Assembly: GCF_029946145.1 (NCBI RefSeq)
Contig: NZ_JAQSDY010000009.1
Location: forward strand, 62,001 to 126,000
From: Brevundimonas sp.
GTDB taxonomy: Bacteria; Pseudomonadota; Alphaproteobacteria; Caulobacterales; Caulobacteraceae
Reading direction: 5' to 3'
DNA: 64,000 bases
A program made the position numbers and the translations under genes. Positions 56,203 through 64,000 of this stretch are shown piece after piece. Numbering within the stretch: position 1 is the first letter of the stretch; each line of letters opens with the position of its first letter. The notes beneath the pieces were generated by a model. It ran no database searches, had not been told where the DNA came from, and was given only the letters and a program-made list of their open reading frames with translations.

Positions 56203-56779
56203 AACCCTGACCCTGGACCGGGTCGCCACGCCGACCGGCGAGGTTCTGCTGGTCACCGATGCGGAGGGGGCCGTGCGGGCGCTGGACTTCGCTGGTTTTG
56301 AAGAGCGGATGATGCGGCTTCTGCGCCGCCACTGGGGCGAGGCGGCGCTGGTCGAGGGCCGCGCGCCCGAGGCCGTGCGCGCGGCGGTCGAGGCGTATTT
56401 CGGCGGCGATCTGACGGCGCTGGACGGGCTGACGGTCAGGACCAGCGGCACGGCGTTCCAGCGCGCCGTCTGGGCCGCCCTGCGCGCCATTCCGGCGGGC
56501 GAGACGCGGACCTATGGCCAGCTGGCGGCGGCGATCGGCTCGCCGAAGGCGGTGCGCGCGGCCGGTCTGGCCAACGGCCAGAACCCCGTCGCGGTGATCG
56601 TGCCCTGCCATCGGGTGATCGGGGCCAACGGAACGCTGACCGGCTATGCCGGCGGGATAGAGCGCAAGCGCTGGCTGCTGGAACATGAGCGCGCGAGCGC
56701 CCCCGCCGCCGCAGCCTGGCCCTGTCGTTATCCGACGAAGGCCGGCACGAGAATGCCGATCGGCAGTCAGAATTTGTAG
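56183..56779 (+). CDS. ogt: Methylated-DNA-protein cysteine methyltransferase
   Basis: Repairs O6-alkylguanine by transfer to its own Cys. The 198-residue protein has the N-terminal domain (DRVATPTGEVLLVTD), the helix GETRTYGQLAAAIGSPKAVRA, an Asn hinge (ANGQNPVA), and the active-site IVPCHRVIG near residue 141-145, followed by GTLTGYAGGIERKRWLLEHE. It overlaps the ada gene by 20 bases and so is probably translated with it. It overlaps the outer-membrane gene on the other strand by 13 bases. Confidence 0.94.
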   Translation: MRNAQPETLTLDRVATPTGEVLLVTDAEGAVRALDFAGFEERMMRLLRRHWGEAALVEGRAPEAVRAAVEAYFGGDLTALDGLTVRTSGTAFQRAVWAALRAIPAGETRTYGQLAAAIGSPKAVRAAGLANGQNPVAVIVPCHRVIGANGTLTGYAGGIERKRWLLEHERASAPAAAAWPCRYPTKAGTRMPIGSQNL

Positions 56780-57435
56780 TTCAGACCCACCTGGACGACC
56801 GGGAACAGGCCATAGCCTTCGGTCTCTTCGGTGATGCGCCGGCTTTCGTCCCGCAGCCGGGCCTGGAAGGTCGGGTCGTTCGACAGGCTGCCGCCGGTCG
56901 AGGTCAGGGCCACCTCGGGCTCGTCGCTCCAGGCGACGCCGGCGACGGCGCGGAAGCCCCAGCGGCCGGTGCGGTAGAAGGTGTCGTCCCAGCCGACGCC
57001 CACGAAGGGGGCGACGTCGCGCAGCTTGACCGCGCCGTTCAGGGTTCCGACCTGCGAGGGCGTATAGGTCTGGCCCCCGATCTCGACAGGCCCGGTCGGG
57101 GTGGCGGCCAGGTCAATGTCGCGGTCGCCCATATAGGCGCCGCCCGAGATCAGCAGGCCGTTGGCCAGCGGATGCAGGTCGATGAAGCCGCCGACGGTGT
57201 CGAAGGCCAGGTCGGCGTTGTAGTCGATCCCGTCATAGCTTTCGTCGGCGCTGTGGGTCAGGCGGTCGAGGGAGCCCCGCAGGGTGAAGATCGGACCGAC
57301 CTTGACCTGGACCTCGACGCCCAGGCCGGTGGTTCCCGCCGTCGCCCCGACGGCGATGCCGGGCTCTGACGATTGCGCCATCGCTGCTCCGGACGACAGA
57401 AGCAGGGCGGCGGCCGCGACAGGGATCAGGCGCAT
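56767..57435 (-). CDS. Outer-membrane beta-barrel protein
   Basis: A 222-residue exported protein. ATG 57435, with GGAGAA at 6 bases, gives a signal peptide ending at AMAQ (residue about 20). The mature part has alternating short strands (VEVQVKVGPIFTLRGSLDRL, GGFIDLHPLANGLLISGGAYMG, APFVGVGWDD) and ends in NYKF, with the terminal Phe expected of a barrel recognised by the Bam machinery. It is shorter than a porin; an OmpW-like function is possible but unsupported. It is divergent from nadA. Confidence 0.75.
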   Translation of the reverse strand: MRLIPVAAAALLLSSGAAMAQSSEPGIAVGATAGTTGLGVEVQVKVGPIFTLRGSLDRLTHSADESYDGIDYNADLAFDTVGGFIDLHPLANGLLISGGAYMGDRDIDLAATPTGPVEIGGQTYTPSQVGTLNGAVKLRDVAPFVGVGWDDTFYRTGRWGFRAVAGVAWSDEPEVALTSTGGSLSNDPTFQARLRDESRRITEETEGYGLFPVVQVGLNYKF

Positions 57436-57553
57436 GGGATTCTCCGGTGAGTTCATCCCTTGCAGCCGGTTCCGGTTAAGATCGCGTTTCCCATAACCGA
57501 CGGGGTCGGCCATCCGGCTTGCGTTTTCCGGCCAGCCCCCTACATTCATCCCG

Positions 57554-57578
57554 ACTTATGCTAACTTTGAGCATAAGT
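57554..57578 (+). promoter_or_regulatory. Operator palindrome upstream of nadA
   Basis: A perfect inverted repeat ACTTATGCT-N7-AGCATAAGT, 25 bases long, ends 14 bases before the nadA ATG, where a bound repressor would block transcription or translation start. As I recall, palindromes with ATGCT and AGCAT arms are described for NadQ, an NAD-synthesis repressor of alphaproteobacteria; the match is from memory. A good ribosome-binding site (GGAGGAG) lies between it and the start. Confidence 0.6.
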
Positions 57579-57592
57579 GGAGGAGACGAGCG

Positions 57593-58672
57593 ATGGCGGA
57601 CGGCATGTTTGGCTTGTCGAAGGAACTGGAGCGGGAAACCGCGCCGGTCTGGGCCAAGGTCAAGGATCACGTCACCCCGATGGAGTGGCCGGCCCAGGCG
57701 GCGCTGATCAGCGAGATCAACGCGCTGAAGAAGCAGCGGGACGCCGTCATCCTGGCTCACAACTACATGACGCCGGATATCTTCCACGGCGTCGGCGACT
57801 ATGTCGGCGACAGCCTGGGCCTGGCCAAGGAAGCGGCGCGGTCGCCGGCGAAGGTGATCGTCCAGGCCGGCGTGCATTTCATGGCCGAGACCTCGAAGAT
57901 CCTGAGCCCTGAAAAAACGGTGCTGATTCCCGACCTGAAGGCCGGCTGTTCGCTGGCCGAGTCCATCACGGGCGCGGATGTTCGCCTGATCAAGCAGCGG
58001 TACCCCGGCTTGCCGGTGGTGACCTATGTGAACACGACGGCCGACGTGAAGGCCGAGACCGACATCTGTTGCACCAGCGCCAACGCCGTCCAGGTGGTGG
58101 AATGGGCGGCGAAGGAATGGGGCGTCGACCGGGTGATCCTGATCCCCGACGAGTTCCTGGCGCGCAATGTGGCGGCCCAGACCAATGTCGGCATCATCGC
58201 CTGGAAGGGCCGGTGCATCGTGCACGAGCGGTTCACGGCCGCGGACATCGCCGAGATGCGCGAGGCCTATCCCGGCGCCGAAATCCTGGCCCATCCGGAA
58301 TGCCCGGAGGATGTGCTGTCGGCCGCCGACTTCGCGGGGTCGACCGCGGCGATGACCGACTACATCACCAGCCGGAAGCCGAAACAGGTGGTGTTGCTCA
58401 CCGAATGCTCCATGGCCGCCAACATCCAGGGTGATGTCCCCGAGGTCAGCTTCATCGGCCCGTGCAATATGTGCCCCTACATGAAGCGGATCACGCTGGA
58501 GAACATCCGCGACTGCCTGCTGCACATGCAGTTCGAGGTCACGGTGCCGGAAGAGATGGCCGGGCGTGCGCGGCTGGCGGTGCAGCGGATGATCGACCTG
58601 CCGCCGCCCGCGATCCCCGCGCGCTACGACCTGTTCAAGGCGAAGCACCATGTCGCGGTGGAGCTGATCTGA
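57593..58672 (+). CDS. nadA: Quinolinate synthase
   Basis: Fe-S enzyme that condenses iminoaspartate with dihydroxyacetone phosphate to quinolinate. The 359-residue length fits. Conserved features are DAVILAHNYMTPDIFHGVGD, an early Cys in KAGCSLAESI and another in FIGPCNMCPYMKRITLENI (4Fe-4S ligands), and the HPECPEDVLSAADFAGST block. It is first in the operon nadA - small ORF - M50 gene - nadB - nadC. Its TGA shares two bases with the following small ORF start. Confidence 0.97.
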   Translation: MADGMFGLSKELERETAPVWAKVKDHVTPMEWPAQAALISEINALKKQRDAVILAHNYMTPDIFHGVGDYVGDSLGLAKEAARSPAKVIVQAGVHFMAETSKILSPEKTVLIPDLKAGCSLAESITGADVRLIKQRYPGLPVVTYVNTTADVKAETDICCTSANAVQVVEWAAKEWGVDRVILIPDEFLARNVAAQTNVGIIAWKGRCIVHERFTAADIAEMREAYPGAEILAHPECPEDVLSAADFAGSTAAMTDYITSRKPKQVVLLTECSMAANIQGDVPEVSFIGPCNMCPYMKRITLENIRDCLLHMQFEVTVPEEMAGRARLAVQRMIDLPPPAIPARYDLFKAKHHVAVELI

Positions 58673-58785
58673 TGCACTACGTCGCCCCGGTGCGGGCCGT
58701 CGCCAACATCGATCCGAGGAGCCTGCGGCTTCTCGCCCTCCTGGCCTTGTGGCTGAGGCCGGAGAAGGCCACGTCTGCGCGATGA
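58672..58785 (+). CDS. Small 37-aa ORF in the nad operon
   Basis: A 37-codon frame whose ATG overlaps the nadA stop (TGATG, 58670-58674) and whose TGA overlaps the M50 gene start (ATGA, 58782-58785). The product begins MHYVAPVRAVANI and has a Leu/Ala-rich stretch (LRLLALLALWLRPEK) that could insert in the membrane. Double overlap with its neighbours suggests translation coupling rather than chance, but no homologue is known to me. It could be a real micropeptide or just a coupling device. Confidence 0.4.
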   Translation: MHYVAPVRAVANIDPRSLRLLALLALWLRPEKATSAR

Positions 58786-59627
58786 CAGACACAGATCAGA
58801 CGCGCCGCCCCGGTCCCTGGGAGAACCTGCCGCCGGCCGCGCCGGTCGAGCGGGAAATCGCCCGGCCGCAGGCGGGCGAGCCGCCACTGGACAAGGGCCA
58901 GCATCCGGTCTGGGCCGTGGTTTCGACCCTGCTGCTGGGCGGTTTCATCTGGTGGGCGTCAGGCAGCTGGGTCATCGCCGTGGCGGCGATCTGGGGCCTG
59001 CTGGTGCATGAGTACGGCCATGTGCTGGCGATGAACGCGCTGGGCATGGGACCCGCGAAAATCTACATCATCCCGTTCCTCGGCGGCGTGGCGAAGAGCC
59101 AGCGCCTGCCGGCCAGCGAATGGCATGGCGTGCTGGTGTCGCTGGCGGGGCCGGCGTTCGGCCTGCTGGCCGCCATTCCCTTCTTCGGCCTGTACATCGC
59201 CACGGGACAGGGGATGTGGCTGCAGGGGGTGTTCATCATCGCCCTGATCAATCTGGTGAACCTCGCGCCCGCGCCGCCCCTCGATGGTTCCAAGGCTCTG
59301 GGGCCCGTTCTGGCGCTCATCCACCCCATGGTCGAGAAGGCCGCGATGGTCATCATCGGCGTGGTGGTGGTGATCTGGGGCGTGACCAACGGGAGCTATA
59401 TCTTCGCGGCCTTCCTGGCCATGGCCCTGATCGGCCATCTGCGGCGCGGCGCATGGCGGCCCGACGGCCGTCAGCTGAACTGGCCCGAGGCGGGCCGCAG
59501 CGTGGGCCTGTTCCTGCTGGTCGCCGCGGCCTGCGCGGGCGTGGCTCTGGCCGGGCTGATTCCCGCGACCGGTTCGCTGCAGCAGGCGATGGCGCTGGGC
59601 GCCAGCTATTTCGAGTTCGGGCGTTGA
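58782..59627 (+). CDS. Site-2 protease family (M50) membrane metallopeptidase
   Basis: A 281-residue membrane protease. The HEYGH zinc motif (residues about 77-81) in a helix VHEYGHVLAMNALGMGP is followed by a second conserved block, APAPPLDGSKALGPVLA, with the third ligand Asp. About five or six helices are present. It lies between nadA and nadB with overlaps at both ends (ATGA at its start; TTGA at its end). The placement is odd because nothing links it to NAD synthesis directly. Confidence 0.9.
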   Translation: MTDTDQTRRPGPWENLPPAAPVEREIARPQAGEPPLDKGQHPVWAVVSTLLLGGFIWWASGSWVIAVAAIWGLLVHEYGHVLAMNALGMGPAKIYIIPFLGGVAKSQRLPASEWHGVLVSLAGPAFGLLAAIPFFGLYIATGQGMWLQGVFIIALINLVNLAPAPPLDGSKALGPVLALIHPMVEKAAMVIIGVVVVIWGVTNGSYIFAAFLAMALIGHLRRGAWRPDGRQLNWPEAGRSVGLFLLVAAACAGVALAGLIPATGSLQQAMALGASYFEFGR

Positions 59628-61153
59628 GCCGCATCCGCCATGACGGGCCGCTGATCGTCGGCGGGGGTCTGGCCGGTCTTTCGGCCGCGCTGGAGGCGGC
59701 GCCGCGCAAGGTGCTGCTGGTCACGCCCGCGCCCCTGCTGGAAGCCTGTTCCTCGGCCTGGGCCCAGGGCGGGGTGGCGGCGGCCCTGTCGGCGGACGAC
59801 GCCCCGGCCCTGCACGCGGCCGATACGGCGGCGGCGGGCGCAGGTCTGGTCGAGATCGAGGCGACGCGGGCCCTGACCGGCGACGGCCGCGAAACGGTGG
59901 AATGGCTGGCCGCGCTCGGCGCCCCCTTCGACCGCGACGCCGCCGGCGGATTCGCGGTCAGTCTGGAAGCCGCGCATTCGCAGGCCCGGGTTGCCCGGGT
60001 CGGCGGCGACGGGGCCGGAAGGGCGATCCTGTCGGCGCTGGTGACGGCGGTGCGCGCCGCGCCGCACATCGAGGTGTGGGAGGACGCGCGCCTGCGCGGC
60101 CTGATCCAGGACGCCTCCGGGCGCGTGTGCGGAGCACTGATCGACCGCGGCGCGGGCCGGATGGTCGAGGTCACGGCGCCGGCCGTGGTGCTGGCCACCG
60201 GCGGCGCGGGCGGGCTGTACGCCCAGACGACCACGCCGGCGGCCCTGCTGGGCGAGGGCATGGCCCTGGCCTGGGCGGCGGGCGCGGAGATTCTGGATCC
60301 CGAGTTCGTCCAGTTCCATCCGACGGCCATCGACGTGGGGCTTGATCCCATGCCGCTGGCGACCGAGGCCCTGCGCGGCGAAGGCGCGCGGCTGATCGAC
60401 CGCGAGGGCCGTTTCCTTCTGGGCCCGGCGGCGGGCGCCGACCTGCAGCCGCGTGACATTGTGGCCCGGGCCGTTCATGCCGCCCGCGCCGAGGGCCGGG
60501 GCGCCTTTCTCGACGCCCGTACAGCCGTCGGTCACGAATTCCCCGAAGCCTTTCCCGGAGTCTTCGCAGCCTGCATGCGCGCCGGACTGGATCCCCGCGA
60601 GACGCCGATTCCGGTGGCGGCGGCGGCCCATTATCACATGGGCGGGATCGCCGCCGGGCCGGACGGGCGGACGACACTGCCCGGCCTGTTCGCCGTCGGA
60701 GAATGCGCCGCGACGGGCGTGCATGGCGCCAACCGGCTGGCGTCCAACTCGCTGCTGGAAGCGGCGGCGTTCGGCCGTCGGACCGGTCGGGCGGCGGCGG
60801 CGGAGCGCAGCCAGGGCGGCGCGCCGATCCCCGCCGTAGCGGCTCCGGGCCTGAGCGACGCCGAACTTCAGCGGTTGCGCGCGGCCATGAGCGCCGATGT
60901 CGGCGTGGTGCGCGATGCCGCCGGGCTGACGCGCGCGCTGGCCGTGATCAATGAACTGGAGCGCGCAGCCGGGCCCGCTCCGCCGCTGGTCACGGCGCGC
61001 ATGATCGCTGAGGCGGCGTTGGCGCGGCGTGAGAGCCGGGGCGGGCATTTCCGCCGCGACTATCCGGCCGCGGCGGCGCAGGCGCGGCATACGCGCCTGA
61101 CTCTCGCGCCCGACCTCGCCGTGGAGCCCGGCGTTCTGGCCACCGCAGGATAG
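59624..61153 (+). CDS. nadB: L-aspartate oxidase
   Basis: FAD enzyme oxidising aspartate to iminoaspartate, which NadA uses. The 509-residue protein starts with TTG 59624, overlapping the M50 stop (TTGA). The FAD motif is PLIVGGGLAGLSAALEAAP (about residues 7-25). Further motifs are CSSAWAQGGVAAA, APAVVLATGGAGGLYAQTT and AHYHMGGIAAGPDGR near 340, and GVHGANRLASNSLLEAAAFG. The start is not an ATG; the frame after it agrees with the family. nadC follows after four bases. Confidence 0.96.
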   Translation: MSRIRHDGPLIVGGGLAGLSAALEAAPRKVLLVTPAPLLEACSSAWAQGGVAAALSADDAPALHAADTAAAGAGLVEIEATRALTGDGRETVEWLAALGAPFDRDAAGGFAVSLEAAHSQARVARVGGDGAGRAILSALVTAVRAAPHIEVWEDARLRGLIQDASGRVCGALIDRGAGRMVEVTAPAVVLATGGAGGLYAQTTTPAALLGEGMALAWAAGAEILDPEFVQFHPTAIDVGLDPMPLATEALRGEGARLIDREGRFLLGPAAGADLQPRDIVARAVHAARAEGRGAFLDARTAVGHEFPEAFPGVFAACMRAGLDPRETPIPVAAAAHYHMGGIAAGPDGRTTLPGLFAVGECAATGVHGANRLASNSLLEAAAFGRRTGRAAAAERSQGGAPIPAVAAPGLSDAELQRLRAAMSADVGVVRDAAGLTRALAVINELERAAGPAPPLVTARMIAEAALARRESRGGHFRRDYPAAAAQARHTRLTLAPDLAVEPGVLATAG

Positions 61154-61157
61154 AGCC

Positions 61158-62015
61158 ATGATCAGACAACTGCCCGACCTGCTGATCGAGCCGGTGATCC
61201 TGATGGCCCTGACCGAGGATCTGGGCCGCGCCGGCGATGTGACGGCCCAGGCCTGCATTCCCGAAGGCGCGCGCATGCGGGCGTCGTTCGTGGCGCGCAA
61301 ACCGGGCGTTCTGGCCGGGATCGACTGCGTGCGGCTGAGCGTGCTGGCCATGGATCCCGGGGCCTCGGTCGAGCTGAAGCTGCGCGACGGCGACGCCTTC
61401 GGGGCGGGCGCGGTCCTGGCCGAGGTCGAGGCGGACGCGCGGGCCTTTCTGGCCGCCGAGCGGACGGCGTTGAACCTGGTGGGCCGGCTGAGCGGCGTGG
61501 CGACCCTGACGCGGGCCTATGTCGAGGCCGTGGCCGGAACGAAGGCGCGCATCGCCGATACGCGCAAGACGACGCCGGGCCTGAGGGCGCTGGAGAAACA
61601 CGCGGTCCTGTGCGGCGGCGGGGTCAATCACCGCTTCGGCCTGGATGACGCGATCCTGATCAAGGACAATCACGTCGCCGTCTGCGGCGGCGTGGGCGAG
61701 GCGATCCGCCGCGCGCGGACCGCGATGGGTCACCTGATGAAGGTCGAGGTCGAGGTCGACGGCCTGGATCAACTGGATGAGGCGCTGGCCGAACGGCCGG
61801 ACGTGATCATGCTGGACAATTTCACCCTGCCGATGCTGCGCGAGGCGGTGGAGCGGGCCCGGGTCTCGCCGTTCGGCCGGCCGGTGCTGGAAGCCTCGGG
61901 CGGGGTCAATCTGGGGACGGTGCGCGCTATCGCGGAGACGGGGGTGGACGTGATCTCGGTCGGGGCCCTGACCCATTCCGCGCCGTCGCTGGACATCGGC
62001 CTGGACGTCGTCTGA
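61158..62015 (+). CDS. nadC: Nicotinate-nucleotide pyrophosphorylase (carboxylating)
   Basis: Converts quinolinate and PRPP to nicotinate mononucleotide and CO2. The 285-residue protein shows LTEDLGRAGDVTAQACIP (residues about 16-33), ERTALNLVGRLSGVAT, DTRKTTPGLRALEKHAVLC, GGGVNHRFGLDDAILIKDNH (about 154-173) and ASGGVNLGTVRAIAETGVD near the end. It is last in the nad operon. AGGA lies upstream of ATG. Confidence 0.97.
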   Translation: MIRQLPDLLIEPVILMALTEDLGRAGDVTAQACIPEGARMRASFVARKPGVLAGIDCVRLSVLAMDPGASVELKLRDGDAFGAGAVLAEVEADARAFLAAERTALNLVGRLSGVATLTRAYVEAVAGTKARIADTRKTTPGLRALEKHAVLCGGGVNHRFGLDDAILIKDNHVAVCGGVGEAIRRARTAMGHLMKVEVEVDGLDQLDEALAERPDVIMLDNFTLPMLREAVERARVSPFGRPVLEASGGVNLGTVRAIAETGVDVISVGALTHSAPSLDIGLDVV

Positions 62016-62087
62016 ACGGATCGGCGAACGCCGCTACGGAACGGCGGCCTCGACACGGGGTTTATCAGGGGACGGAAGGAGACTTCG

Positions 62088-62303
62088 ATGACCCACGCCC
62101 CCAGAATTCCCAAGGAACAGCGCAGCTACGCCGACAAGGGCGTCAAATCGGCTGATGAAGCCGCCGACAGCGACCGTCGCGATCTCGAGACAGAGATCCA
62201 GACGGGCCAGCCCGGGGACTCCGATGTCAATCTTGATCAGCAGGGGCGGTTCGGCAATCTGAAGCAGAACCTGACCAACCAGTGGAAGGTCCAGAATCGC
62301 TGA
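62088..62303 (+). CDS. Small hydrophilic hypothetical protein
   Basis: A 71-residue charged protein without signal or membrane helix. ATG 62088 is preceded by GGAAGGAG. Segments RIPKEQRSYADKGVKSADEA and LDQQGRFGNLKQNLTNQWK suggest a stress-related or DNA-associated small protein, but this is a guess from composition alone. I recall short proteins ending in NLTNQWKVQ-type residues from alphaproteobacteria. Its stop is 33 bases from that of the wall hydrolase, convergent. Confidence 0.65.
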   Translation: MTHAPRIPKEQRSYADKGVKSADEAADSDRRDLETEIQTGQPGDSDVNLDQQGRFGNLKQNLTNQWKVQNR

Positions 62304-62336
62304 TCACGGCCGAGGAAAGCCGGCATGCCTGATGGG

Positions 62337-63428
62337 TCAGGCCGCGGCGGGCGTGGTTTCGGCCGGAGCCGCAGGCGCTTCCAACGGAGCCGCCGTAGCG
62401 GGCGACGGCGGGGATGAGACGGCGGCGGGAGCCGCCTCAACCGGGGCGCCGCGATTGTCCTGCGACGCCAGCAGATTGTAGGCGACGGCGCCGGCTTCGC
62501 GAACCGTGCCGGTCGGGTCCATGCTGGCCTGGATCAGACGCGGGCCTTCAGCCGGGCCTGACGGCCGAGCCGTATAGGTGAAGGCGCCGCGCGAGCCTGA
62601 CCGGCCGCCGAAGCGGTAGAACAGGTGGTCGCCGACCTGATTGACCCGCACCATGGCGTGGCGCCAGCCCGGCGAGACGCCCGTGGTGTGGAAGAAGGTG
62701 GCGTTTCCGACCGGGGCGAAGACGCCGCCGGACAGGGCGCTGGAGGCGACTTCACGGGCCCGGTTCCAGGCGACCTGGTTGACCCGGCCGCGCATGGAGC
62801 CATCGCAGGTGAAGCTGAATTGGCAGCCGGTCCGGCGGCCCGCCCCCTGGAAGACGACGCCGCAGACGCTGTTGGGGAACGCAGCATGACGCACGCGGTT
62901 CAGGACGACCTGGGCCACGGCGCGCATGCCGTCGCGGCCTTCGCCGCGGGCTTCGTAATAGGCGGCCTGGGTCAGGCACTCGAGATCGCGCGAGGCGTCC
63001 AGGGCGCCGCCGAGGCGGAAGGGCTGAGCCGCGACCGGGCCGGTCAGGCTGACCTGGCGCAGGGCGGAAGCGCCGGGCCGGGCGCGCAGCTGTTCGAGGC
63101 GCGCGGTCATCAGTTCGGCCTGGCGGTCGCGCTGGGCGCCGCCGGCGACGGTGTAGGGATCGTGGCGCCGGGCGATGGCCAGGGCGCTTTCGTCGAGACC
63201 GCCCGCCGCAGCGGCGAGTGCTTCCTCGGTAAATCCGGCCGCCGTGGCGCCCTCGATCCGTTCCGCCTGGTTCCGCACGGTAGTGGCCTTGGCCGCCGTC
63301 CCGCCCAGATAGGCGCAGCCCACGGCCAGCCCCATCACAACGCCGAAAGCCGCAGCCGCCGTGCCGGGCCGGATACGGGCCAGACGATCGACAGGAGCTT
63401 TCGCGCACGTGTGCGGGGCGTTCGGCAA
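62337..63428 (-). CDS. Cell wall hydrolase, SleB/CwlJ type
   Basis: A 363-residue protein with a hydrophobic segment near residues 22-45 and a hydrolase domain (about 155-290). The latter has CLTQAAYYEARGEGRDGMRAV with the catalytic Glu, VVLNRVRHAAFPNSVCGVVFQG, CQFSFTCDGS and ATFFHTTGVSPGWRHAM, all of the Hydrolase_2 (SleB) family. A Pro/Ala-rich tail closes it. The start is a TTG at 63428 with a weak AGGA, so the true start may be later. It probably cleaves peptidoglycan in the periplasm, not spores, since the organism is Gram-negative. Confidence 0.85.
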   Translation of the reverse strand: MPNAPHTCAKAPVDRLARIRPGTAAAAFGVVMGLAVGCAYLGGTAAKATTVRNQAERIEGATAAGFTEEALAAAAGGLDESALAIARRHDPYTVAGGAQRDRQAELMTARLEQLRARPGASALRQVSLTGPVAAQPFRLGGALDASRDLECLTQAAYYEARGEGRDGMRAVAQVVLNRVRHAAFPNSVCGVVFQGAGRRTGCQFSFTCDGSMRGRVNQVAWNRAREVASSALSGGVFAPVGNATFFHTTGVSPGWRHAMVRVNQVGDHLFYRFGGRSGSRGAFTYTARPSGPAEGPRLIQASMDPTGTVREAGAVAYNLLASQDNRGAPVEAAPAAVSSPPSPATAAPLEAPAAPAETTPAAA

Positions 63429-63891
63429 GAGCTCAGTCCTGTTCAGCAGGGCGCTATGCCGCCCCCGGATAGTCTCGCAACCGGGCGACCCTCTCCAATC
63501 TCGTGGAGATCGGCGTCGCGATCCGTTTGCGGTAAATCGGCGGTCGGCGAATGGGCCAGCCGTCGAGGACGCGCCTTAAGCCAGCCGTTTGTGGCGCCAA
63601 TGTGGTTGATTCGCAAGATTCGGGTGCGACGCAACATCGCGTGGGTGTGGATATGTAAGCTGAAATGATCCGGCGGGCGGAGTCGTGTTGTCGCTCCCAA
63701 TCTATCGCAATTTTGCTGTATTTCCGATCATGAACACAACACGATGACGCGGTGATTCTGCATTGCAATGATTAAGGCGTGGATGATCTATTGTAGTCGT
63801 TATGGTTTCGTTGACGATTTTGACTTTGCACGTAGAGCCGGAACCGACGCGGCGAAACCGCGTTCAAGCGGCGCTATCGGGAGATTCCGTC
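63429..63891. other. Gene-free 463-base region, AT-richer than its surroundings
   Basis: Between the wall hydrolase start and the last gene I support no protein gene. The right part (from about 63590) is visibly less GC-rich. It contains three GANTC sites (63608, 63617, 63754) and TTGACG (63812) / TTGACT (63821) hexamers that may be part of a promoter for the lipoprotein gene. A minus-strand frame across 63454-63768 has a Cys/Arg-rich, low-quality product and is not accepted. Confidence 0.5.
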
Positions 63892-64000
63892 ATGAAACGT
63901 ATTGCCGTCACCCTTGTCCTGGCCGCCACTGCCGTCGCCGCCGCGGGCTGTGGGCAGACCATCGAACAGAAGGCCGCCACGGGCGCGATCGCCGGGGCCC
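63892..64000 (+). CDS. Putative small lipoprotein, cut by the window end
   Basis: ATG 63892 follows GGGAG and opens a lipoprotein signal (MKRIAVTLVLAATAVAAAGC, lipobox ending at Cys20). The next residues (GQTIEQKAATGAIAGA) start an Ala/Gly-rich segment that resembles a glycine-zipper domain, but the gene runs off the window after about 36 codons. It would be anchored in the outer or inner membrane. Confidence 0.65.
   Translation, partial: MKRIAVTLVLAATAVAAAGCGQTIEQKAATGAIAGA

Noticed and set aside
63454..63768. A 104-codon minus-strand frame upstream of the wall hydrolase
   Set aside because: Cys/Arg-rich product without domain, signal or ribosome-binding site, in a region that looks like promoter sequence.

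Overview
The window is a GC-rich chromosomal segment of an alphaproteobacterium of the order Caulobacterales, most likely a Brevundimonas-type organism. The evidence is the presence of three parts of the Caulobacter cell-cycle circuit (ChpT, a DivJ-type kinase and CtrA), GANTC (CcrM) sites in front of ctrA, an alphaproteobacterial SOS box in front of recA, and alphaproteobacterial families such as DUF1491. Species assignment is inference. I saw no rRNA, tRNA, CRISPR array, insertion sequence or phage module.

Layout. 1-9 kb: icd, two DUF2939 proteins, alaS, a MarR/VOC divergent pair with a clear operator, a membrane protein, and recA with SOS box, two unusual 3' hairpins and a terminator. 9-13.4 kb: an accessory island of small secreted paralogues (prealbumin-like module A, two-cysteine module B, and one A-B fusion) grouped with a CsgG-like protein; this is the least explained part of the window. 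13.4-22.9 kb: a YkgJ protein, a GNAT-nitrilase fusion, MaoC and M28 proteins, the cheR/response regulator/chpT block and cysQ. 23-30 kb: three paralogous secreted HExxH-TPR proteins around prfC.

30-36.6 kb: DUF1491, divJ, sufE, and ctrA with a divergent DnaA-domain-IV-like/DUF6456 pair. 36.8-48.4 kb: a lipoprotein, rhlE, DUF1345, malate synthase G, an ABC ATPase with a permease-M1 peptidase fusion, and a hybrid histidine kinase. 48.4-56.8 kb: a uracil-catabolism operon (URC1-URC4-upp), ku, an SDR, a PadR/HAAS pair, and an Ada-AlkA protein that has lost its glycosylase core next to ogt. 56.8-64 kb: an outer-membrane protein, the nadABC operon with a site-2 protease and a 37-codon ORF inside it, a SleB-type wall hydrolase and the start of a small lipoprotein.

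How the parts relate. DivJ signals through DivK (not in the window) to the CckA-ChpT-CtrA phosphorelay. The nadA operator and nadABC make quinolinate and nicotinate mononucleotide for NAD. URC1, URC4 and uracil phosphoribosyltransferase match the pathway that degrades uracil via the nucleotide. RecA, Ku, Ada and Ogt are DNA-repair functions. Where an upstream ATG, GTG or TTG was possible, starts were chosen from ribosome-binding sites, signal peptides and overlap with the preceding gene. No database search was available, so family names rest on recognised motifs and overall sequence pattern.
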